Shown: positions 16,375-25,100, counted from the first letter of the stretch. The stretch is 64,000 bases of DNA from Actinorhabdospora filicis (GCF_030269765.1 NZ_BSTX01000002.1:62001-126000), one strand, 5' to 3'. Notes: generated from the letters alone by a model not told the origin. Numbers and translations are program-made.

Positions 16375-17211
16375 ATGGACGCCGCCGCTCAAGGAGGCCC
16401 GCTGAACACCGCCGACGTGCGCGAGCACTTTCTCCGGGCCCTGGCCCACCTGGCCGATGCCGAGCCCGGCGTCCGTGCCGGGGCCCTGCATGTCCTGGAC
16501 TCCCTGGCGGTCGAGCACGCCGACTGGCGCCCCCGGGTGCTGGACGTGTGGTGCGCCCACCTGCGCGCGCCCGAGCCCGACGAGGGCCGCGCGCTGGCGC
16601 TGCGCCTGATCGCCGGGCACCTGCGTCCCGGCTCGGCGGCCTACTGGGGCCCGATGGACGTCGATCTGCGCGGCGCGCACCTGCACGGGGCCGACTTCGC
16701 CGACTGCCGCTTCGGGACCGCCGACTTCACCGGTGCGGTCTTCACCGGGATCACCCACTTCGAGCGCGCGGCCTTCCTGCGGACCGCCGACTTCACCGGG
16801 GCCGCCTTCGAGTTCATGGCCCGCTTCGACCGCGCGGCCTTCGGTGGCCCCGCCTTCTTCGGCCGGGCGCGGTTCGCCACCATCGCCTGGTTCCCCTGGG
16901 CGCGTTTCGCCGAGGCGGCCGACTTCGCCGAGGCCGCCTTCGGCACCGCCTGGTTCAGCGGCGCCCACATCGCCGGGGAGGCCGGATTCCGGCGGGCGGT
17001 CTTCGGCGGCCGGGCGGTGTTCGGCACGGCCTCCCTCGGCGAGGCCGACTTCACCGGCGCGGTCTTCACCGGCCCCGCCGAGTTCCCCGGCGCCACCTTC
17101 GCCGCGCTCACGCTGGACGCCCGCGTCCGGCTGGTCTTCGCCCACGACCTTCCCGGCGCGTGGCGGGCCGCTGCGCCCGACGGGCAGCCGGGGCGGGTGC
17201 TGGTCGCCTGA
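16375..17211 (+). CDS. Pentapeptide-repeat protein
   Basis: Protein of 278 residues. An N-terminal helical region (1-95) is followed by about 150 residues of tandem five-residue units with central Phe (ADFTG, AVFTG, ADFAE, AAFGG), predicted to fold as a right-handed quadrilateral beta-helix. The function is unknown; such proteins can mimic DNA or act in partner binding. The ATG at 16375 has no Shine-Dalgarno, whereas a strong AAGGAGG lies 5 bases before an in-frame CTG at 16402, so the true start may be that rare codon. Confidence 0.78.
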   Translation: MDAAAQGGPLNTADVREHFLRALAHLADAEPGVRAGALHVLDSLAVEHADWRPRVLDVWCAHLRAPEPDEGRALALRLIAGHLRPGSAAYWGPMDVDLRGAHLHGADFADCRFGTADFTGAVFTGITHFERAAFLRTADFTGAAFEFMARFDRAAFGGPAFFGRARFATIAWFPWARFAEAADFAEAAFGTAWFSGAHIAGEAGFRRAVFGGRAVFGTASLGEADFTGAVFTGPAEFPGATFAALTLDARVRLVFAHDLPGAWRAAAPDGQPGRVLVA

Positions 17212-17249
17212 GCGGTGCGGCAGAATCCGGCTCGGAGAGGAGCGGCGTC

Positions 17250-17570
17250 GTGGAGGAAGCCCTGATCGGCCAGTGGCGCGCCAAGTACTACGGCGCGATG
17301 GAGGACGCCGCCGTCGTCTTCGCCGCCGACGGCACCGGCTTCGCCGAGCACGCTCGCCCGATGGTCGAGGAGCGCGAGCACTTCACCTGGCGCGCCGAGG
17401 GCGACCGGCTGCGCCTGGTGTTCCACCGCTTCACCTACTCCGTCGGTGACGTCATCGAGGACGACGAGCCCATGGCGGGCGAGTGGGCGGGCGCGTGGCG
17501 GATCGAGGGCGCCGAGCTCGTCCTGGAGCCCGCCCTCAATGACGACGACCGTTACACGCGCGTCGGCTGA
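17250..17570 (+). CDS. Small hypothetical protein (lipocalin-like beta fold?)
   Basis: Protein of 106 residues, acidic, beginning EEALIGQWRAKYYGAME. The pattern of an initial GxW and alternating strands suggests a small beta-barrel that measures 'departure from baseline' (DUF/lipocalin-like), but I do not recognise a family. The GTG at 17250 has GAGAGGAG upstream. It follows the pentapeptide-repeat gene by 38 bases and overlaps the convergent siderophore ATPase gene by 19 bp. Confidence 0.65.
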   Translation: MEEALIGQWRAKYYGAMEDAAVVFAADGTGFAEHARPMVEEREHFTWRAEGDRLRLVFHRFTYSVGDVIEDDEPMAGEWAGAWRIEGAELVLEPALNDDDRYTRVG

Positions 17571-18364
17571 AGCTTGTGCCGCCCGAGCGGGATGACCAGC
17601 GGGGTTCCGCTGCGGGGGCAGGGCATGACGTCGCAGCGCAGCCCGAAGACCTCCTCGACCATCTCGGCGGTGACCACGTCGGCGGGCGCGCCCTCGGTCA
17701 CCACGCGGCCCTGCTTCATGGCGATGAGGTGGTCGGCGTAGCGGCAGGCCAGGCTCAGCTCGTGCAGGACCATCACGATGGTGGTGCCGGTGCGGTGGTT
17801 GAGGTCGGTGAGCAGGTCCAGGACCTCGATCTGGTAGTTCACGTCGAGGTAGGTCGTGGGCTCGTCGAGCAGCAGGATGTCGGTGCCCTGAGCCAGGGCC
17901 ATGGCGATCCACACGCGCTGCCGCTGGCCGCCGGAGAGCTGGGACAGCTTGCGGTCGACGAGCTCGGCGGTGCCGGTGGCCTCCAGCGCGGCGGCGACGG
18001 CGTCGTCGTCCTCGCGGGTCCAGCGCGCGAACCAGCCCTGGTGGGGGTAGCGGCCGCGGCTGACGAGGTCGCCGACGGTGATGGACTCCGGGGCGACGGG
18101 GGACTGGGGGAGCAGCCCGATCACCTTCGCCACGTCGATGCTGCGCATGTCGTGGACGGGCCGCCCGTCCAGGACGACGGCCCCGCCGCGCGGCTGGAGC
18201 AGCCGCGCGACCCCGCGCAGCAGCGTCGACTTGCCCGAGGCGTTGGCGCCGATGATCGCGGTGACCCGGCCGGTGGGGATGTCGGTGGTGACGCCGTCGA
18301 CGATGGTCTTTGCGTCGTAGCCGAGGACGAGCCCGTCGACGGCGAGGGTGTGCCGGTCGGTCAT
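17552..18364 (-). CDS. Ferric-siderophore ABC transporter ATP-binding protein (FecE/FepC type)
   Basis: ATPase of 270 residues with Walker A GANASGKST (about residue 40), Q-loop LLPQSP, signature LSGGQRQRVWIAMALAQ, Walker B ILLLDEPTTYLD and H-loop VLHELSLACRYAD, all diagnostic of iron-chelate uptake. Last gene of a four-gene operon; its ATG overlaps the stop of the upstream permease. Confidence 0.93.
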   Translation of the reverse strand: MTDRHTLAVDGLVLGYDAKTIVDGVTTDIPTGRVTAIIGANASGKSTLLRGVARLLQPRGGAVVLDGRPVHDMRSIDVAKVIGLLPQSPVAPESITVGDLVSRGRYPHQGWFARWTREDDDAVAAALEATGTAELVDRKLSQLSGGQRQRVWIAMALAQGTDILLLDEPTTYLDVNYQIEVLDLLTDLNHRTGTTIVMVLHELSLACRYADHLIAMKQGRVVTEGAPADVVTAEMVEEVFGLRCDVMPCPRSGTPLVIPLGRHKLQPTRV

Positions 18365-19407
18365 CACGCTGCTCCGCTTCTGTTGGCGCGAACGATGATC
18401 CACGCGATGTAGGGCGCGCCGACGAAGCCGGTGACGACGCCCGTGGAGATCGGGGTGGCGAGGAGGTGCTGGGCGGCCAGGTCCGACAGCTGGACGAGGA
18501 ACGCCCCCGCGCAGGCCGCGCGGAACACGCTCTCCCCGGCGCCGCCGGACAGCCGCGCGGAGATCGGCCCGGCCATGAGCGCCACGAACGCGATCGGCCC
18601 GGCCGCCGCGGTGGCCAGGGCCACCAGGATCACCGCGGCCAGGATGAGGATCGCCCGGTCGCGGCGGACGCTCGCGCCCAGCGCGGTGGCCGTCCCGTCG
18701 CCCAGTTCGAGTACGCGCAGGCGCCGCCCGAGCAGCGCCGAGGCGGGCAGCAGGACGGCGAGGGCGACGGCGAGCACGATGATGTCGGCCTGCTTGGCCA
18801 TGCCGACCGAGCCGATGAGCCAGGACATGGCGGCCTTGGCGTCGGAGACGGTGGAGCGGGCCAGCAGGTAGGAGGTCGCCGAGGCCATCAGCGCCGAGAC
18901 GCCGATGCCGACGAGGATGAACCGGTGGCCGCTGAGGCCGCCGCGCCCGGCCAGCAGGTGGATCCCGGCGGCGGTGGCGAAGCCGCCGAGGATCGCGGCC
19001 AGCGACAGCTGGTAGCCGGTGAGGTTCCACAGCGCGAAACCGGCGACGACCGCCACGTTGGCGCCCGAGGAGACCCCGAGGAAGTCCGGTGAGGCCAGCG
19101 GGTTGCGCAGGAGCCGCTGGAAGATCGCGCCGGAGGCGCCGAGCGCGGCCCCGACCAGCGGGGCGGTGATCGCGCGCGGCAGCCGCAGGTCCTGGACGAT
19201 GAAGGTGTGCCACTTCTCGGCGGGCGCGCCGATCAGGGCCAGGATCACGTCGGTGGGGGCGACGGTGACGCTGCCGAAGCTCAGGGAGAACACGAAGACC
19301 ACGGCGACCGAGGCGGTCAGTCCCGCCGAGAGGGCCAGGCCCCATCGGGCGCGGCGGCGGCGGTGGGCGCGGAAGGAGCGCGGGGGAGCGAGGGTCTTGG
19401 CCGTCAC
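18364..19407 (-). CDS. FecCD-family iron-siderophore permease, second subunit
   Basis: Permease of 347 residues with about nine to ten membrane helices. LRLPRAITAPLVGAALGASG, LLRNPLASPDFLGV and AAGPIAFVALMAGPIS are the FecCD hallmarks. The Arg-rich N-terminus is cytoplasmic. The GTG start overlaps the first permease's stop (GTGA). Confidence 0.93.
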   Translation of the reverse strand: MTAKTLAPPRSFRAHRRRRARWGLALSAGLTASVAVVFVFSLSFGSVTVAPTDVILALIGAPAEKWHTFIVQDLRLPRAITAPLVGAALGASGAIFQRLLRNPLASPDFLGVSSGANVAVVAGFALWNLTGYQLSLAAILGGFATAAGIHLLAGRGGLSGHRFILVGIGVSALMASATSYLLARSTVSDAKAAMSWLIGSVGMAKQADIIVLAVALAVLLPASALLGRRLRVLELGDGTATALGASVRRDRAILILAAVILVALATAAAGPIAFVALMAGPISARLSGGAGESVFRAACAGAFLVQLSDLAAQHLLATPISTGVVTGFVGAPYIAWIIVRANRSGAA

Positions 19408-20447
19408 AGCTGCACCAGCCTCCGGAAGCGCGCCAGGGCGATGAACACCGGCGCGCCGACGACGCCGATGACGACGCCGACCTGGAGCTCGCCGGGGGCG
19501 ACGACGACGCGTCCGGCGATGTCGCAGGCCAGCAGCAGGACCGGGCCCAGCAGCGCCGAGTAGGGCAGGATCCAGCGGTAGTCGGGCCCGCAGATGAAGC
19601 GCGCCAGGTGCGGGACCATCAGGCCCAGGAACGCGATCGGCCCGGCGGCGGCGGTCGCCGCGCCGCACAGGACGGCGATGAGGGCGAACAGGACGGTCCG
19701 GGTCAGCGCGACGGGCTGGCCGAGGGCGCGGGCGACGTCGTCGCCCAGCGCGAGGGTGTTCAGCGGGCGCCCGGCGAACAGCGCGATGAGCGAGGCGATG
19801 ACCAGGAACGGCGCGAGCTGCCAGAAGACCGGCATGAACCGCCCGGACAGCGCGCCGACCTGCCAGAAGCGCATCTCGTTGAGCGCGTCGACGTTGGACA
19901 GCACGATGGCGGAGGTGACCGAGCCGAACACCGCGGTCACCGCGGCCCCGGCGAGGGCGAGTTTGACGGGGGTGGCGCCGTCGCGTCCGGTGGCGGCCAG
20001 TCCGTAGACCAGGACGGTGGCGATCCCGGCGCCGGCGAAGGCGAACCAGACGTACCCGGCGGCGCTCTGGACGCCGATGAGCATGATGCCGCCGACGATG
20101 GCCAGCGCAGCGCCGGAGTTGATGCCCATGATGCCGGGGTCGGCCAGCGGGTTGCGGGCCACGCCCTGCAGGAGCGTCCCGCCGAGCCCGAGGGCGGTCC
20201 CGACGACGATGGCCAGCAGCGTGCGGGGCACGCGCATGTCGCGGATGACGGTGAGGTCGGGGGACGTGGCGGTGGGGTCGAAGAAGGCGTCGAGGACGGT
20301 CTGGAGGGTGACCGAGCGCGAGCCGAGGGCGATGCTGAGGAACGCCAGGACGGCCACCGCGCCGAGGGCGATGAGCAGACCGCCGCCGAGCCCGATCCGC
20401 TTGACGGCGGTCGTGCCCGGCGGGGCCTTCTCGGCGGTGGCGACCAC
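19404..20447 (-). CDS. FecCD-family iron-siderophore permease, first subunit
   Basis: Permease of 347 residues with the FecCD hallmarks MRVPRTLLAIVVGTALGLGG, VARNPLADPGIMGINSGA and AAGPIAFLGLMVPHLAR. The GTG start shares one base with the TAG of the binding-protein gene (TAGTG), so the operon is tightly coupled from binding protein to ATPase. Confidence 0.92.
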   Translation of the reverse strand: MVATAEKAPPGTTAVKRIGLGGGLLIALGAVAVLAFLSIALGSRSVTLQTVLDAFFDPTATSPDLTVIRDMRVPRTLLAIVVGTALGLGGTLLQGVARNPLADPGIMGINSGAALAIVGGIMLIGVQSAAGYVWFAFAGAGIATVLVYGLAATGRDGATPVKLALAGAAVTAVFGSVTSAIVLSNVDALNEMRFWQVGALSGRFMPVFWQLAPFLVIASLIALFAGRPLNTLALGDDVARALGQPVALTRTVLFALIAVLCGAATAAAGPIAFLGLMVPHLARFICGPDYRWILPYSALLGPVLLLACDIAGRVVVAPGELQVGVVIGVVGAPVFIALARFRRLVQL

Positions 20448-21445
20448 TAGTCGCCGATGTTCTCGTCGGCGCCCTGGATGAACGCGGTCAGCCGGTCCAG
20501 CTGCGCGGTGTAGTCGCTGTAGGTGTGCAGCCAGTAGGCGGGCCAGGTGGTCATCGCGCCGGCCGCGTAGGCCTTGATGGACTTGGCGATGGGCTGCGCG
20601 GCGAGCTTCTCCTGGTTGCCGGGGTGGTTGCGGTCGTCGAAGAGCAGCACGTCGGGCTGGTACTTGTCGGCGTTTTCGAAGCTGAGGGACTCCCAGTACG
20701 GGAACTCCGGGTCGGGCTTCTGCGGGTCGATGACCTTCAGGCCCCACTTCTGGAAGTCGAGCAGCTCCGGCGCGTACTTCGGGACGGCGATGGCGTAGGT
20801 GTTGTCGTAGGGGCCGATGGCCAGCGCGGTCAGGTTCGGCTTGGCGGCGGTGGCGGCCTGGAAGCGGGTCTTCGCCTCCTCGAACTTGCCGCGGGCGGCG
20901 GCGATGACCGACGGGTCGGCGCCCAGCGACTCGGCCAGCTTGGCGTAGCCCTCGATGACGCCGACGATGGAGTCGCCCTGCGCGGGGCCGACGACGTCGG
21001 CGAGCTCGGCGAGCTTCTTGGCGGAGTCCTCGACGCCCTCCTCCTGCCCGGAGTAGACCTTCTCCACCGGCCACCAGTCGGCCACGATCAGGTCGGGGGC
21101 GAGGGTGACGGCCTTCTCGGCGTCGATCTTGCCCCACTCCTCGCCGAGGATCGTGACGCCGGTGAAGTCGACGCCCTTGAGGCCGACGTCGGCGCCGACC
21201 TTGCCGTCGGCGTAGATGCCGACGGGCTTGATGCCGAACTCCATCAGCGCCTTGGCGGCGTAGGCGTGGGCGATGATGCGCTTGGGGGTCTTGTCGGCGG
21301 TGTAGGTCTTGCCGTCACCGGCGGTGTAGGACCAGGCGCCGCCGGCCGGGGACGGGTCGTCCTTGGCCTTCGCGCCGCAGCCGGTGAGGACGAGCGCGGC
21401 GGCGGTGAGCGCGGTGAGCGAGCTGAGGAGGGTACGGCGGCGCAT
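20447..21445 (-). CDS. Iron-siderophore-binding lipoprotein
   Basis: Periplasmic-binding-type protein of 332 residues with a lipoprotein signal (LTGC, Cys23) and a class III binding fold: PKRIIAHAYAAKALMEFGIKPVG starts the N-lobe and the C-lobe begins near PYDNTYAIAVPKYAPEL. Tethered to the outer face of the membrane, it delivers ferric siderophore to the two FecCD permeases. The siderophore cannot be named, and no siderophore synthetase is in the window. First gene of the operon, directly downstream of two iron boxes. Confidence 0.92.
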   Translation of the reverse strand: MRRRTLLSSLTALTAAALVLTGCGAKAKDDPSPAGGAWSYTAGDGKTYTADKTPKRIIAHAYAAKALMEFGIKPVGIYADGKVGADVGLKGVDFTGVTILGEEWGKIDAEKAVTLAPDLIVADWWPVEKVYSGQEEGVEDSAKKLAELADVVGPAQGDSIVGVIEGYAKLAESLGADPSVIAAARGKFEEAKTRFQAATAAKPNLTALAIGPYDNTYAIAVPKYAPELLDFQKWGLKVIDPQKPDPEFPYWESLSFENADKYQPDVLLFDDRNHPGNQEKLAAQPIAKSIKAYAAGAMTTWPAYWLHTYSDYTAQLDRLTAFIQGADENIGD

Positions 21446-21488
21446 GGGGGTGTGTCTCCACTGGTTCGAGAGCGACCGGGTCGGTGAC

Positions 21489-21527
21489 TAAGGGGAGCCT
21501 CACCTGAATGAGGGCAGCCTTACCTTA
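21489..21527 (-). promoter_or_regulatory. Two tandem DtxR/IdeR (DmdR) iron boxes
   Basis: Read on the minus strand, TAAGGTAAGGCTGCCCTCA (21527-21509) and TCAGGTGAGGCTCCCCTTA (21507-21489) each match 14 of 19 positions of the TTAGGTTAGGCTAACCTAA iron box. Their centres are exactly 20 bp apart. They lie 44-82 bases before the binding-protein ATG, so Fe(II)-DtxR should repress the uptake operon when iron is plentiful. Confidence 0.85.
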
Positions 21528-21625
21528 GCGAAAGACGGACGGGAGATCCACCGGCCTCCCCCGCCCGACCTGCGCGTCCCTTATGGACCACCACCGCGCC
21601 CGGAGTGTCACCGCAGGTGGACGCG

Positions 21626-21659
21626 CGAACGCCCCCGCCAACCATGGCGGGGGCGTTCG
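21626..21659 (-). terminator. Terminator after helR
   Basis: A perfect 14-bp stem (CGAACGCCCCCGCC and its complement) with a 6-base loop lies 10 bases beyond the helR stop. There is no T-tract, as is common in actinomycetes. Confidence 0.75.
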
Positions 21660-21669
21660 TCAGCACCGG

Positions 21670-23814
21670 TCAGCTGCTGCGCAGCACCACCAGCTGCCGC
21701 GTCGCGCGCGTCATCGCCACGTACCGGTCCACCGCGCCCTCCACGCCCTCGCCGAAGTTCTCCGGGTCGACCAGGACCACCAGGTCGAACTCCAGGCCCT
21801 TCGACAGCGTCGGCGTCAGCGAGCGCACCCGCGCGGTCTCGGCGAAGGTCCCGTCACCGATCACGCAGGCCACGCCGTCGGCGTTCTCCGCCAGCCAGGC
21901 CGCCAGGATCGCGTCGCGCTCGCCGATGGCGCCGTGGACGACGGGGATGCCGCTGCGGCGGATCGAGGTCGGCACGTTGGCGTCGGGGATGGCCGCGCGG
22001 ATGACCGGGGCGGCCTCCTCCATGACCTCCTCGGGCGTGCGGTAGTTGACGGTGAGGGAGGCCATCTCGACGTGGTCGAGGCCGACGCGGGCCAGGCGCT
22101 CGCGCCAGGACTCGGTGAAGCCGTGGCGGGCCTGGGCGCGGTCGCCGACGATGGTGAAGCTGCGCGAGGGGCAGCGCGATAGCAGCATCCGCCACTCGGC
22201 GTCGGTGAGCTCCTGTGCCTCGTCGACGACGATGTGCGCGAACGGCCCGGCGAGGGCGTCGCGGTCGGCGCTGGTCAGCGCGTCCTCGTCGATGATGACG
22301 CTCTGGGCGTCCTCGCCGCGCAGCATCGTCACCAGGCCCTCGCCGTCGGCGTCGGCGGCGATCAGGTCGTCGACGACGCGGGCCATCTCGGCGCGCGACT
22401 CGGCGACGGCGGCCTCGTGGCGGCGCTTGCGGGCCGAGACGGTGGCGTCGCCGAGGCGGCGGCGGGCGGCGTCCAGCAGCGGCAGGTCGGCCACCGTCCA
22501 GGCCCGGGCGTCCTCGCGCTTGAGCAGGCGGACCTCCTCGGGCGTCAGCCACGGCGCGCACTTGCGCAGGTAGGCCGGCACCGTCCACAGGTCGGCGACG
22601 ATGTCGTCGGGGTCGAGCATCGGCCAGGCGCGGTTGAGGGCGGTGACCAGCTCCCGGTTGCGGCGGATCTCGGCCTCCAGCTGGTCCTCGGGGGCCTCGG
22701 AGCCCTTGTCCACCAGGATCGCCACCAGCTCGTCCATGATCTGGTCGCGGGCCTCGTTGTGGGGGACGCCGGGCTCGACGGCCTCGAAGGCGGTCACCCA
22801 GTCGCGGGCGGTCAGCCGCAGGTCCGACCAGTCGGTGGACACGGTCATGCCCTTGGCGGGCGGCTCTTCGTAGAAGCGCACGGCGGCGTCGATGGCGTCG
22901 ACCATGGCCGAGGCCGACTTCAGGCGCGCGACCTCGGCGTCGCTCTCCTCGACCGCCCCGGCGCCCTCGGGCAGCAGGTGCCGCAGCGTGCAGGTGGTGA
23001 CGCCCTCCTCGCCCAGGCTGGGCAGGACGTCGGCGACGTAGGCCAGATAGGGCTGGTGCGGGCCGACGAACAGCACGCCGCCGCGCCCGTGCCCCAGGCG
23101 CGGGTCGGAGTAGATGAGATAGGCCGAGCGGTGCAGCGCGACCACGGTCTTGCCGGTGCCGGGCCCGCCGTCGACGACCAGCGCGCCCTTGGACCCGGCG
23201 CGGATGATGGCGTCCTGGTCGGCCTGGATGGTGCCCAGGACGTCGCGCATGCGCTCGGAGCGGTTGGCGCCGAGGCTGGCGATGAACGCCGACTGGTCGT
23301 CCAGGGCCGCCTTGTGCCCCTCGAAGCCCTCGGCGGTGAAGACCTCGTCCCAGTAGTCGGTGATGGCCCCGGCCGTCCACCGGTAGCGGCGGCGCCCGGC
23401 CAGGCCCATCGGGTTGGCGTGGGTGGCGCCGAAGAACGGCTCGGCGGCCGGTGAGCGCCAGTCCACCAGCAGCTGCTTCCCGGAGGCGTCGGTGAGGCCG
23501 ATGCGCCCGATGTAGACCGGCTCGGCGCCCTCCTCGGTGACCATCTGCCCCAGGCACAGGTCGAGGCCGAAGCGGCGCAGCGCGCGCAGCCGCGCGGTGA
23601 GGCGGTAGATCTCCTGGTCGCGGTCCAGGGCCTGCTGTCCGGCGCCGCCGGGCGCCCGGCGCTGCTCGTCGAGGCGCGCGGAGACCTCGGCGATGGTCTC
23701 GGCGAGCCGGTCGCCGATGGCCTTCAGGTGGCGCTCGTCGTCGGTGATGAGCGCGGGGTCGGCCTTCGCGGAGAGGCGATCGGGCAGGTCGAAGACACTC
23801 TTTTCCCGTGACAC
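21670..23814 (-). CDS. helR: HelR, RNA polymerase-recycling motor ATPase (HelD family)
   Basis: UvrD/HelD-type SF1 ATPase of 714 residues: Walker A GGPGTGKT, motif II VVDEAQE, motif III-like IVGDRAQARHG, motif IV/V SLTVNYRTPEE and motif VI VAMTRATRQLVVL. The N-terminal coiled coil (about 25-95) probes the RNA polymerase secondary channel in this family. The N-terminal FDLPDRLSAKADPALIT and the whole core match the HelR branch, which dislodges rifamycin-bound polymerase and gives tolerance. GTG at 23814 is chosen because GGGAG sits 8 bases upstream; an ATG at 23829 lacks a ribosome site. A GTP/ATP motor role is family knowledge; drug tolerance here is inferred. Confidence 0.86.
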   Translation of the reverse strand: MSREKSVFDLPDRLSAKADPALITDDERHLKAIGDRLAETIAEVSARLDEQRRAPGGAGQQALDRDQEIYRLTARLRALRRFGLDLCLGQMVTEEGAEPVYIGRIGLTDASGKQLLVDWRSPAAEPFFGATHANPMGLAGRRRYRWTAGAITDYWDEVFTAEGFEGHKAALDDQSAFIASLGANRSERMRDVLGTIQADQDAIIRAGSKGALVVDGGPGTGKTVVALHRSAYLIYSDPRLGHGRGGVLFVGPHQPYLAYVADVLPSLGEEGVTTCTLRHLLPEGAGAVEESDAEVARLKSASAMVDAIDAAVRFYEEPPAKGMTVSTDWSDLRLTARDWVTAFEAVEPGVPHNEARDQIMDELVAILVDKGSEAPEDQLEAEIRRNRELVTALNRAWPMLDPDDIVADLWTVPAYLRKCAPWLTPEEVRLLKREDARAWTVADLPLLDAARRRLGDATVSARKRRHEAAVAESRAEMARVVDDLIAADADGEGLVTMLRGEDAQSVIIDEDALTSADRDALAGPFAHIVVDEAQELTDAEWRMLLSRCPSRSFTIVGDRAQARHGFTESWRERLARVGLDHVEMASLTVNYRTPEEVMEEAAPVIRAAIPDANVPTSIRRSGIPVVHGAIGERDAILAAWLAENADGVACVIGDGTFAETARVRSLTPTLSKGLEFDLVVLVDPENFGEGVEGAVDRYVAMTRATRQLVVLRSS

Positions 23815-23909
23815 TTCGTCGGCTCCCATCGGTTCACGGCGCCCGGGCGCATGATCCGCCCGTGGTCGGACCGCCGATTCTGCACGACGCCCTTCGCGCT
23901 CAAGGGGAC

Positions 23910-23943
23910 CCGGTGTACCGGTGTGAGTGGGCCCTGGGTTATA
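23910..23943 (-). promoter_or_regulatory. Predicted helR promoter and start-site dyad
   Basis: On the minus strand a TATAAC -10 (23943-23938) is followed 16 bases later by the dyad CCGGTGTACCGG (23921-23910), near or just after the predicted start site. Beyond it lies CCCTT-N7-AAGGG. None of these matches the rifamycin-associated element seen upstream of rox. Confidence 0.4.
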
Positions 23944-23967
23944 CATTGAGAAGGGCGGGGAGAGAGC

Positions 23968-23988
23968 CCCGGCACGCGAGGTGCCGGG
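23968..23988 (-). terminator. Terminator after SRPBCC gene
   Basis: An 8-bp stem (CCCGGCAC and its complement) with a 5-base loop begins 10 bases past the SRPBCC stop and precedes the helR promoter. Confidence 0.6.
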
Positions 23989-23997
23989 ACCGTCCAC

Positions 23998-24624
23998 TCA
24001 GGGCGTGTAGAACCGGCGGGTCTGCTCGGCCGCCGCCCGCGCCTTCTCCGGATCGGTGCCGTAGGCGACGCTCGCCGCGCACCACGCGTCGCTGCTCAAT
24101 CGTGTGAACAGCTTGCCCTGCTCGGTCCCCGCCCACGCCTCGGCCTCGGCGGCGTCGTTGGGTTCGCCCGACGCCAGGTAGCGCCCCAGCCCCATGAAGG
24201 CCCCGTCCCAGCCGACCCCGACCGCGCCGGGCCCGTAGGTCTCCCACATCTGCTCCTCGACGCGCGCGAGGTGGACGAGGGTGAAGCGGGCGCCGTCGCC
24301 CTCGGGCGCCACCCCGACCTCGATCCAGCTGACGCCGCCGCCGAACTCCCACGTCGCGGTGAACGCGCGCGGCGGGTCGCAGCTCTCCACCGTCCCCGAG
24401 GCGTTGCCCTCCAGCTGGTACTTCCCGCCGACCTTGAGCTCGCCGCTCACCGGCAGGAACCACCGGCGGATGCGCCCGGCGTCGGTGACCGCCTCCCACA
24501 GGTCCTCGGCGGTGGTGGGATAGACCTGGCTGATCCGCATCTCCAGCAGCTCACCGGCCTCGTGGACGCGGTCGCCCAGCTCGCGGCTCACCGCGCTGAT
24601 CTGACCGTCGACGTCGACGTTCAT
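23998..24624 (-). CDS. SRPBCC (AHSA1-like) domain protein
   Basis: Protein of 208 residues with the START/Bet v1-like fold of the AHSA1 group: VYPTTAEDLWEAVTDAGRIRRWFLPVSG at the start, GGKYQLEGNASGTV, and a C-terminal helix around WDGAFMGLGRYLA. Fold known to bind hydrophobic ligands; function here unknown. Its ATG overlaps the stop of an ArsR regulator, a common ArsR-SRPBCC two-gene arrangement. Confidence 0.82.
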   Translation of the reverse strand: MNVDVDGQISAVSRELGDRVHEAGELLEMRISQVYPTTAEDLWEAVTDAGRIRRWFLPVSGELKVGGKYQLEGNASGTVESCDPPRAFTATWEFGGGVSWIEVGVAPEGDGARFTLVHLARVEEQMWETYGPGAVGVGWDGAFMGLGRYLASGEPNDAAEAEAWAGTEQGKLFTRLSSDAWCAASVAYGTDPEKARAAAEQTRRFYTP

Positions 24625-24992
24625 CACGTCGTCCTCACTTCCTCTCCCTGGTCCTCGCCGCCCGAAAGGCGCCGCTGCCGTTTGCCCCGGGCGATCTCGG
24701 TGGCGAGCGCGGCCAGCGGCGGCGCCCAGAACCGGCGGAACCGGTCCAGCCATACGTCCACGTCGCGCAGGGCGTCGGGACGCACGGCGTACAGCCGCCG
24801 CGTCCCCTGCGCCCGCGCGACCGCGAACCCGTTGTCCCGCAGCACCCGCAGGTGCTGCGACACGGCCGGTTGCGAGATCCCGAACTCCGCCCGGATCACC
24901 TCGCACACCGCGCCGGAGGTGAGCTCGCCCTCGGCGAGCAGCTCCAGGATCCGGCGGCGGACGGGATCGCCGAGTACGTCGAAGGCGTGCAC
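24624..24992 (-). CDS. ArsR-family winged-helix regulator
   Basis: Regulator of 122 residues with the ArsR/SmtB core LGDPVRRRILELLAEGELT and recognition helix SQPAVSQHLRVLRDNGFA. No Cys pair typical of the metal sites is present apart from one Cys in AVCEVI, so a metal sensor is unlikely. It controls the coupled SRPBCC gene. The GTG start appears leaderless; the palindrome at 25014-25025 is the likely operator. Confidence 0.86.
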   Translation of the reverse strand: MHAFDVLGDPVRRRILELLAEGELTSGAVCEVIRAEFGISQPAVSQHLRVLRDNGFAVARAQGTRRLYAVRPDALRDVDVWLDRFRRFWAPPLAALATEIARGKRQRRLSGGEDQGEEVRTT

Positions 24993-25013
24993 ACGGCTAC
25001 CATATCACTCGCC

Positions 25014-25025
25014 ACTTATATAAGT
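25014..25025. promoter_or_regulatory. 12-bp palindrome, candidate ArsR operator
   Basis: ACTTATATAAGT is a perfect palindrome 22 bp before the ArsR start, in a conspicuously AT-rich patch. A further TATAAG half-site follows at 25035-25040. Confidence 0.6.
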
Positions 25026-25100
25026 CCCGACTGCTATAAGGTTCTTCCCGGGCGCCTCCACTCTGCGCGACCGGCACCGGCCGCGCCCGCCGTTCGGGGC

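Noticed and set aside
23885..23910. CCCTTGAGCGCGAAGGG as an RAE for helR
   Set aside because: The core differs in length and sequence from CTTGCGGCAAG; calling it an RAE would be forcing the match.
24624..24992. ArsR protein as an arsenic or heavy-metal sensor
   Set aside because: It has a single Cys and lacks the ligand clusters of known metal sites; the coupled SRPBCC gene fits the non-metal ArsR group.
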